Part shown: piece after piece, positions 1-5,046 of the stretch
Layout: every line of letters begins with the position of its first letter
Position numbering within the stretch: the stretch's first letter is position 1
Assembly: GCA_002402275.1 (NCBI GenBank)
Contig: DHFN01000192.1
Span: 4,031 to 11,818 of the forward strand
Direction: 5' to 3'
DNA from: Anaerolineales bacterium UBA4823
Lineage (GTDB): Bacteria > Chloroflexota > Anaerolineae > Anaerolineales > UBA4823
DNA length: 7,788 nucleotides
Notes under the pieces: model-generated
The model's database searches: none
The model's input: only the letters and a program-made list of their open reading frames with translations
Told to the model about the DNA's origin: nothing
Position numbers and translations under genes: made by a program

Positions 1-93
1 AATATGATAATTAAGATAATAATACTACAATTTATTTTGAAAATCAAGGCGAAATGATAAGTATTTTATTAGAAATTAATGATTTATTGGTTA
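1..93. other. AT-rich non-coding stretch at left edge
   Basis: This stretch is overwhelmingly A and T, with no open frame, no clear GC-rich stem followed by T residues, and no recognisable RNA. It lies just downstream of the minus-strand gene that ends at 94, so a terminator would be expected here, but I cannot see a convincing one. Confidence 0.4.
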
Positions 94-537
94 TTATTTG
101 AGTGGCAAAATTTGATAGGCAAAATGGTAGCCGTATTTTTCAGCAATAGCGGCTATTTTGGTACGGATCTCCTGATAATTGAAGGAATAGGTATAATCTT
201 TGCCAAATAATTTGGATTGTTCCTCAATGGTTCCCTCACGCCCGCCCTTAAAAGTGTTGTAGCTTTCCGTCTTAACTCCAAATCCTGTGGACATATCATC
301 CAGGCCGCCACTGGATAATCCAGAGCCTGATTCGGTTAACATTTCCGAAAAATGGACCGTTTTGGTTTCATCATTGAACCGTATTTTGGAAGAGTAGGTT
401 AGTTTCTTTTTCGAAAGAAAAGCTTTCCTCTCCGCTATGGTTGCAGTAAAATTCCAGAGCCCTTTTTTCTCAGCCCATTGACCGTTGTAATTCAGTAATT
501 CAGCTTTGATCTCTGTGATGATATTTGATTCAGTCAT
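94..537 (-). CDS. Conserved-looking small hypothetical protein, 147 aa
   Basis: I do not recognise a characterised family. The protein is soluble-looking, with no signal peptide or membrane segment. It opens with a helical, charged N-terminus (TEIKAELLNYNGQWAEKKG), continues with alternating strand-like segments (LTYSSKIRFN, KTVHFSEML), has a Gly/Ser-rich middle (ESGSGLSSGGLDD) and a second Gly-rich turn (FKGGREGTIEEQSKLFG), and closes with a helix plus a strand (IRTKIAAIAEKYGYHFAYQILP). The overall look is a single compact alpha/beta domain. I chose ATG at 537 over the upstream ATG at 576 because a good Shine-Dalgarno (AAGGAGAT on the minus strand, 550-543) sits about 7 bases before it; the 13 extra residues of the longer form have no such support. 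It is transcribed away from sodN and shares the intergenic region with it. Codon pattern and amino-acid composition look like a real protein. Function is unknown. Confidence 0.75.
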   Translation of the reverse strand: MTESNIITEIKAELLNYNGQWAEKKGLWNFTATIAERKAFLSKKKLTYSSKIRFNDETKTVHFSEMLTESGSGLSSGGLDDMSTGFGVKTESYNTFKGGREGTIEEQSKLFGKDYTYSFNYQEIRTKIAAIAEKYGYHFAYQILPLK

Positions 538-759
538 TTTCGATCTCCTTGATTGGGTTAGGGGTTGATGGATCACTAATAATCAGTTCAGTAAACACCA
601 GGCAGTCAAATTTCCAAGAGGATTGAAATCAAAAATTTTACATGGGTGATTGAGTGTTTATTGATTTTTTTACAGTTATCTCATTGAGAATAGTTTACTA
701 TAACATTGAGTGTATTGACAACGAAGATCGGTAATTTACCGTTAGTTGGATATTATTTC

Positions 760-788
760 TTGACACGAAAACCTTTCGAAAGTATGAT
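760..788 (+). promoter_or_regulatory. Near-consensus sigma70-type promoter of the sodN operon
   Basis: A perfect -35 hexamer TTGACA (760-765) is followed after exactly 17 bases by TATGAT (783-788), one mismatch from the consensus -10. Transcription would start near 795, leaving a leader of about 70 bases before ATG 865. The promoter lies inside the open frame that extends upstream of sodN from TTG 706, so transcripts from it could not encode that extension. I see no competing promoter of similar quality between the divergent genes. Confidence 0.75.
766..782. promoter_or_regulatory. Candidate operator: overlapping inverted repeats in promoter spacer
   Basis: The spacer between -35 and -10 contains CGAAA (766-770), then TTTCG (774-778), then CGAAA (777-781). 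The first two form an inverted repeat with a 3-base centre, and the last two form the perfect 10-bp palindrome CTTTCGAAAG (773-782), which abuts the -10 box. A site at this place is well positioned for a repressor that blocks RNA polymerase, or for a MerR-like twisting regulator. The regulator cannot be named from the sequence. Nickel- or redox-responsive control is plausible because NiSOD genes are nickel-controlled in Streptomyces, but that is inference. Confidence 0.45.
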
Positions 789-804
789 GAATAATATATA
801 CAGG

Positions 805-820
805 CGGGATGAATATCCCG
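805..820 (+). promoter_or_regulatory. Leader hairpin upstream of sodN
   Basis: CGGGAT (805-810) and ATCCCG (815-820) form a perfect 6-bp stem with a GAAT loop. It begins about 10 bases after the predicted transcript start. It has no T-run, so it is not a terminator. It could protect the 5' end of the mRNA or act as a DNA operator. Confidence 0.45.
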
Positions 821-850
821 TTGAAGATTCGATCAAGTTCCAATTTAAGC

Positions 851-860
851 AAAAGGAGGT
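851..860 (+). promoter_or_regulatory. Strong ribosome binding site that fixes the sodN start
   Basis: AAAAGGAGGT is a full match to the anti-Shine-Dalgarno complement and ends 4 bases before ATG 865. No comparable site precedes the TTG at 706. This decides in favour of the shorter SodN precursor. Confidence 0.85.
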
Positions 861-864
861 TTAT

Positions 865-1365
865 ATGTTTTATCAAGTATTGGCGCAATTAGACAATATG
901 GTTCATTTTCCACGTGCTCAAGCTCATTGTGATGTTCCCTGTGGAATATATGATCCCATCACCGCTCAAATCGCTGCATTAACGGTGGTACGGATGGTGG
1001 ATTTAATCAAAGATATAGAAGGCAAAGAACCTCTCTCAAAATCCGATTATCATAACAGCCTAAGCCGTTATATAACCGTAAAAGAAGAGCATGCTGAGAA
1101 AGCTAAACATGAGATCAGGGTTATCTGGGGAGATTACTTTAAAGCCCAACATCTCGAAAAGTTCCCCCAAACCAATGAATTAGTCCATAAGATTATGGAA
1201 CTTGGTTCCAAAGCCCGTCAAACCACCGACCGTAAAATCGCCGAACAATTTGTTGAGGCAATCAACGAATTTGCCCAAATTTTCTGGGAGACTAAGGGGA
1301 TTCAAACTAAACGCGCCAAAGCGCCCTATGCCCCCGCATTGGAGTTAGTCTATCCAATTTTGTGA
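865..1365 (+). CDS. sodN: Nickel superoxide dismutase precursor (NiSOD)
   Basis: The enzyme dismutates superoxide to oxygen and hydrogen peroxide using a nickel centre, and the known family forms a cytoplasmic homohexamer of four-helix bundles. The precursor is 166 residues. The diagnostic nickel hook HCDVPCGIYDP starts at residue 21: His21, Cys22 and Cys26 are the expected nickel ligands (mature His1, Cys2, Cys6), with Asp23, Pro25 and Tyr29 at the conserved positions. Residues 1-20 form a propeptide ending AQA before His21; it has no long hydrophobic core, so it is not a Sec signal. The downstream segment RYITVKEEHAEKAKHEIRVIWGDYFK is typical of the family, with the helical remainder giving a mature chain of 146 residues. 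ATG 865 is chosen over TTG 706 because of the perfect ribosome site and the internal promoter. The stop overlaps the start of the maturation protease gene. Assignment is firm. Confidence 0.95.
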   Translation: MFYQVLAQLDNMVHFPRAQAHCDVPCGIYDPITAQIAALTVVRMVDLIKDIEGKEPLSKSDYHNSLSRYITVKEEHAEKAKHEIRVIWGDYFKAQHLEKFPQTNELVHKIMELGSKARQTTDRKIAEQFVEAINEFAQIFWETKGIQTKRAKAPYAPALELVYPIL

Positions 1366-1658
1366 TGTTGAAAATTTGGCGGATCAACGGCAATAGCATG
1401 TCACCTGAAATCCAAGAAGGGGATTTCGTGGTTATCTATCATATCCCCTTCTTGAAACGTTTCAATTTAGGAGATCGCATCATTTTCCGTCACCCTATCT
1501 ACGGGGTATTAATCAAAACTATCAAGCAAATTGACTGGGAAAATAAATTATTCTGGGTGGCTGGTGAATCTCCCCATAGCTTGAATAGTCAAAAAATTGG
1601 GCCCATTGAAGCGAAACAAATCTTTGGCAAAGTGATCTGGCACATTCATCCTAATTAA
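1365..1658 (+). CDS. sodX: SodX-type S26 peptidase, NiSOD maturation protease
   Basis: This is a 97-residue protein of the signal-peptidase-like S26 family, in the small subgroup annotated as nickel-type superoxide dismutase maturation protease. Its expected job is to remove the SodN propeptide so that the new N-terminal histidine can bind nickel. The catalytic serine lies in GNSMSP (Ser11), followed by EGDFVV, and the likely catalytic lysine lies in GVLIKTIKQI (Lys51). The later WVAGESPHSLNSQKIGPI and IFGKVIW match the family's C-terminal box. There is no membrane anchor, unlike LepB, which fits a cytosolic substrate. ATG 1365 overlaps the sodN stop by one base (TGATG); GTG 1362 in the same frame would add one residue. 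No good ribosome site precedes it, so translation is probably coupled to sodN. Symbol is given by analogy with Streptomyces. Confidence 0.88.
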   Translation: MLKIWRINGNSMSPEIQEGDFVVIYHIPFLKRFNLGDRIIFRHPIYGVLIKTIKQIDWENKLFWVAGESPHSLNSQKIGPIEAKQIFGKVIWHIHPN

Positions 1659-1663
1659 GCGAA

Positions 1664-2599
1664 TTGGCTGATCGTCCATCTATTTCCCCTCTAATCGTAT
1701 TGGGCATTGGTATACTAGCGGTTTCCAATGGTTCGATATTTGTGCGCAAGGCGTTGGTCTATACTCCGCCTATTACGGTAGCAGCCTACCGCTTGATCCT
1801 GGCGGCTGTGTTCTTATTCCCATTCATTGTCATTTTCCGAAAAAAAGAAATTATCCAGCTGGAGTGGAAAGAACGGGGGTTAGCATTCCTCTCCGGGGTT
1901 TTCCTAGCTTTCCATTTTGCGTCCTGGGTTTCTTCGCTTCAATACACTACCGTTGCAAGCTCGGTAATATTAGTTTCTACCACTCCGCTTTGGGTGGCAT
2001 TAATTAACCCGTTTACCTTGAAAGAGAAAATTGGCACCCCTATTATTGTAGGGGGAATATTGACCTTGTTCGGAGGGATTGTTGTCGGATTGAGTGACCA
2101 GTGTACGTGGCACCATTTAACTATTTCTTGTCCTTCTTTACCAACCTTTTTTGCAGGTAAAGCAATCTTAGGGGATGGTTTAGCATTATTCGGCTCGGTC
2201 ATGGCAGCTGGATATCTTTTGGTAGGAAGGTCTTTAAGACAACACCTATCTTTAGCAAGTTATGCTTTCCTTGTTTACAGCATGGGCGCCTTAGTCTTGT
2301 TGATTTGGGCTACCATTAGAGGGGAGTCTTTTTTTGGATATCCTGCACCTGCTTATGGTTGGTTCTTGGCTTTAGCAATTGTTCCCCAATTAATCGGGCA
2401 TACCTCTTTCAATTGGGCTTTACGATATTTGCCGACTGCTTTTGTGTCGCTTACTTTTTTAGGTGAACCGATCGGCACCGCGATATTGGCGTATTTTATT
2501 CTTAAAGAGGTTCCCAGTGGATTTAAGTTAATGGGAATAGGATTGATTTTGGTTGGGTTGTTTATCGCTTCTTACGATTACAATAGTAACAAAACATGA
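1664..2599 (+). CDS. EamA/DMT-family permease, substrate unknown
   Basis: An inner-membrane protein of 311 residues, about the usual length for the drug/metabolite transporter superfamily, with roughly ten hydrophobic helices in two EamA repeats. Repeat one runs from about residue 8 to 144 and contains the familiar FHFASWVSSLQYTTVASSVILVSTTPLW segment and the closing GGILTLFGGIVVGL. Repeat two runs from about 168 to 303, with FNWALRYLPTAFVSLTFLGEPIGTAILAYFILKE and GIGLILVGLFIAS. The loop between the repeats (about 144-168) is long and holds Cys147, His150, His151 and Cys156. The start is TTG 1664, the first possible codon after an in-frame stop at 1652, and it lies only 5 bases behind sodX with no clear ribosome site, so coupling is likely. 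Family members export amino acids, nucleosides, sugars or drugs; substrate cannot be read from sequence. A link to nickel is speculative. Confidence 0.88.
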   Translation: MADRPSISPLIVLGIGILAVSNGSIFVRKALVYTPPITVAAYRLILAAVFLFPFIVIFRKKEIIQLEWKERGLAFLSGVFLAFHFASWVSSLQYTTVASSVILVSTTPLWVALINPFTLKEKIGTPIIVGGILTLFGGIVVGLSDQCTWHHLTISCPSLPTFFAGKAILGDGLALFGSVMAAGYLLVGRSLRQHLSLASYAFLVYSMGALVLLIWATIRGESFFGYPAPAYGWFLALAIVPQLIGHTSFNWALRYLPTAFVSLTFLGEPIGTAILAYFILKEVPSGFKLMGIGLILVGLFIASYDYNSNKT

Positions 2600-2615
2600 A
2601 TGGAATTAATCCTTA

Positions 2616-4841
2616 ATGACAAAGACAAAGTCCCAAGCAGATTTAAAAATCAGTCATGTGACCCAACCAGTTGAAGACCAATCCTCCCTTATTCGATTTT
2701 TCTCTCGTTTTCAACGGTATGGTAATGATATTGCTGGCATATTACTCGTGGCTTTGGGATTGATGACCTTATTTGGAATAACTATCCCTCAGTTTACGCA
2801 AGGTATTTTGCGCTGGTGGGTGAATGTTCTCCGTTTATGGTTTGGATGGGGAAGTGTGGGGGTAGCTGTGCTATTGGGGTGGGCAGGTGTACAACGCCTG
2901 AGAAGGAAATCAGCCATTCAAAAAGAGAAATGGGGAAGAATTCTTTCGCTGATTGCTGCTGTTCTCCTATCTCTGGCTTTTCTGAGCGTATTAGGGGGAG
3001 CAACATTGCAACGGGCAGAAGCGGGTTTAGACGGCGGCCGCATTGGCTGGGGATTAGCAAGAATTGTGGGTGGTTCGTTTTTGCCTTTAGGAGTAGTGGG
3101 AAGGATTTTGTTAGGATTTTTACTGTTAGTCGGAGGGGCATTTTTTGGGGCTTCAGCGATGGGATGGATAAAAAAGCTCTGGCAACTGTTACAAGAAGAA
3201 TCCATCCCATTAACAAATGGTACTGAACCTTCTCTAGACACAGCGCCAATCCAACCTATTCCAGAATCTTTCCCAGTAAAAAATTCTCCAAAAAAGCACT
3301 TGGATGAAATACCCCGTGAGTTCCGCAAAAGATTCCGTACACCTGAACCGATTCCAAATTCCCCGGCTATGGTTCCGCCACGTGATGAACGTTTGCCTGG
3401 GTTAGATATTCTGATACAGGAAGCAGCTTTTAAACCAGACGAGCGAACGATCAATATAACAGCTGGATTGATTGAAAAAACCTTAGCTGAATTTGGAATT
3501 CCAGCTAAAGTGGTTGGATATCGGGTGGGACCTACTGTTACCCAATATGCTGTAGAACCAGGTTTCCTCGAAAAGAATCTCTCAGAAGGGGATGCAGCTC
3601 GCCAAAAAGTGCGAGTTTCCCAAATTGCAGCCTTGAATCGGGATCTGGCACTGGCTTTATCGGCTGAGAGATTACGGATTGAAGCGCCTGTGCCGGGAAA
3701 ACCTTATATTGGAATTGAAGTTCCGAACTCGCGCACCTCCATCGTGCGGCTACGGCCAATTTTGGAACACGAGGCATTTTATAAAGTCGCTTCTCCATTG
3801 GCAATTGCATTAGGCAGGGATGTTTCTGGAAATCCAGTCATTGGCGACCTTTCAAAAATGCCTCATTTACTCATAGCAGGGACGACCGGCTCAGGGAAAT
3901 CGGTTTGTATTGCAGCATTAACTACCTGTCTGGTGATGAATAATACACCTGATGAATTACGCCTGGCGATGATTGATCCAAAGATGGTGGAATTAATCCG
4001 ATTTAATGGCTTGCCCCATTTATTGGGGAAAGTGGAGACGAAACTGGATCGGATAATGGGCGTTTTACAATGGGCGGTTGCTGAGATGGATCAGCGTTAT
4101 CGGATTCTTGAAGCAACTCATTCCCGTAATTTGGAAACCTATAATAAAAAAGCTCAGCGCCGCAAGGATATTGCTCCTCTCCCCCACATCGTCATTATTA
4201 TTGATGAATTAGCAGATTTGATGATGTCGGCACCAGAACAAACTGAACCGGCATTGATCCGCCTAGCGCAACTCGCCCGAGCAACTGGAATTCACCTGAT
4301 CGTAGCAACACAACGCCCGAGTACGGATGTGGTGACGGGATTAATTAAGGCAAATTTTCCAGCCCGGATAGCCTTTGCTGTTGCATCTTCAATCGATTCG
4401 CGAGTAATTTTAGACACCACTGGTGCAGAAGCCTTGTTAGGACATGGAGATATGCTCTTTTTGCCTCCTGAAGCCAGCGCGCCATTAAGATGCCAAGGGG
4501 TGATGGTCAGCGATCAAGAAATTGAGCGAGTGATCACGTTTTGGCAGGCTATTCACCAGCATACTACGACTGAACTACCGCCGTGGGAAGAATTTCTTAA
4601 AGAGAATTCGATGATGGAAGACCACGATGCATTAATCGAAGAAGCTATTCGGGTTGTCCAAAAAACTCAACGAGCCAGTGCCTCTTTATTGCAGCGAAGA
4701 CTCCATATTGGTTATCCTCGGGCAGCACGATTGATGGACGAATTAGAGGACATGGGGGTGGTTGGACCAGCTATGAATGGGAGCCGGGAGCGGGAGGTAT
4801 ATATGGGGAATAATGAAGAGGATCCGGAAAAGGATGAATGA
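2616..4841 (+). CDS. ftsK: FtsK/SpoIIIE DNA translocase
   Basis: A septum-anchored ATP-driven DNA pump that moves and resolves chromosomes at division. The 741-residue protein has the complete FtsK architecture. Residues about 37-185 contain four or so membrane helices (for example DIAGILLVALGLMTLFGI and RILLGFLLLVGGAFFGAS). A short Pro-rich linker covers about 190-260. The alpha/beta motor follows, with Walker A GTTGSGKS at 422-429, Walker B IVIIIDEL ending at Asp530-Glu531, and the conserved TQRPSTDVVTGLIKANFPARIAF at 565-587. The C-terminal gamma winged helix is at about 672-730 (ALLQRR-like SLLQRRLHIGYPRAARLMDELEDMGVVGP), which in relatives reads polar KOPS-type sequences and contacts XerD. 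No key residue is missing. ATG 2616 lies 16 bases after the permease stop, with only a weak GGA upstream, so expression probably depends on the upstream operon. The linker is much shorter than in E. coli FtsK, closer to SpoIIIE/SftA size. Confidence 0.95.
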   Translation: MTKTKSQADLKISHVTQPVEDQSSLIRFFSRFQRYGNDIAGILLVALGLMTLFGITIPQFTQGILRWWVNVLRLWFGWGSVGVAVLLGWAGVQRLRRKSAIQKEKWGRILSLIAAVLLSLAFLSVLGGATLQRAEAGLDGGRIGWGLARIVGGSFLPLGVVGRILLGFLLLVGGAFFGASAMGWIKKLWQLLQEESIPLTNGTEPSLDTAPIQPIPESFPVKNSPKKHLDEIPREFRKRFRTPEPIPNSPAMVPPRDERLPGLDILIQEAAFKPDERTINITAGLIEKTLAEFGIPAKVVGYRVGPTVTQYAVEPGFLEKNLSEGDAARQKVRVSQIAALNRDLALALSAERLRIEAPVPGKPYIGIEVPNSRTSIVRLRPILEHEAFYKVASPLAIALGRDVSGNPVIGDLSKMPHLLIAGTTGSGKSVCIAALTTCLVMNNTPDELRLAMIDPKMVELIRFNGLPHLLGKVETKLDRIMGVLQWAVAEMDQRYRILEATHSRNLETYNKKAQRRKDIAPLPHIVIIIDELADLMMSAPEQTEPALIRLAQLARATGIHLIVATQRPSTDVVTGLIKANFPARIAFAVASSIDSRVILDTTGAEALLGHGDMLFLPPEASAPLRCQGVMVSDQEIERVITFWQAIHQHTTTELPPWEEFLKENSMMEDHDALIEEAIRVVQKTQRASASLLQRRLHIGYPRAARLMDELEDMGVVGPAMNGSREREVYMGNNEEDPEKDE

Positions 4842-4940
4842 TGGATTGGAAATTGGTTTAATCGGACATCCTTTGTATGAAATTATGATGGATTTCTTAC
4901 ATAAGATTAATACCTTTGTGAAATACTTTAACAGAACAAA

Positions 4941-4949
4941 TGTTATAAT
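4941..4949 (+). promoter_or_regulatory. Extended -10 promoter for clpC
   Basis: TGT followed by a perfect TATAAT (4944-4949) gives an extended -10 element in the ftsK-clpC gap. The hexamer 17 bases upstream is poor (AAATAC), and TTGTGA at 4916-4921 is too far away, so recognition would lean on the TG motif. Start of transcription would be near 4956, giving a leader of about 90 bases. I looked for a CIRCE element (TTAGCACTC pairs) and CtsR-type tandem GGTCAAA repeats, the usual clpC controls in Gram-positive bacteria, and found neither. Confidence 0.55.
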
Positions 4950-4982
4950 GAAAACTGATGGAAAATGGAATATCCTCATTAA

Positions 4983-4994
4983 GAAACCGGTTTC
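4983..4994. promoter_or_regulatory. Perfect 12-bp palindrome in the clpC leader
   Basis: GAAACCGGTTTC reads the same on both strands. It overlaps a second possible stem, AGAAAC (4982-4987) with GTTTCT (4995-5000), separated by 7 bases. It lies about 30 bases downstream of the predicted start of transcription and 50 bases before clpC, where a roadblock operator or an RNA hairpin could act. Function is inferred from symmetry only. Confidence 0.35.
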
Positions 4995-5046
4995 GTTTCT
5001 AAAATAACGGATGGTAATAGGTAAAGTTAAGGAAGGATAATTTACT

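Noticed and set aside
579..609. Possible minus-strand promoter for the small gene (TTGACT at 609-604 and GATTAT at 584-579).
   Set aside because: The 19-base spacer is too long and the -10 is weak, so I do not list it as a feature.
2794..3454. Long overlapping open frames on both strands inside ftsK.
   Set aside because: They lie in the membrane and linker part of a clear FtsK frame, lack ribosome sites, and have low-complexity, unlikely compositions; they are frame shadows.
4777..5007. Open frame of 76 codons overlapping the end of ftsK and running into the clpC promoter.
   Set aside because: It has no ribosome site, overlaps ftsK out of frame, covers the extended -10 element, and its protein sequence looks random.
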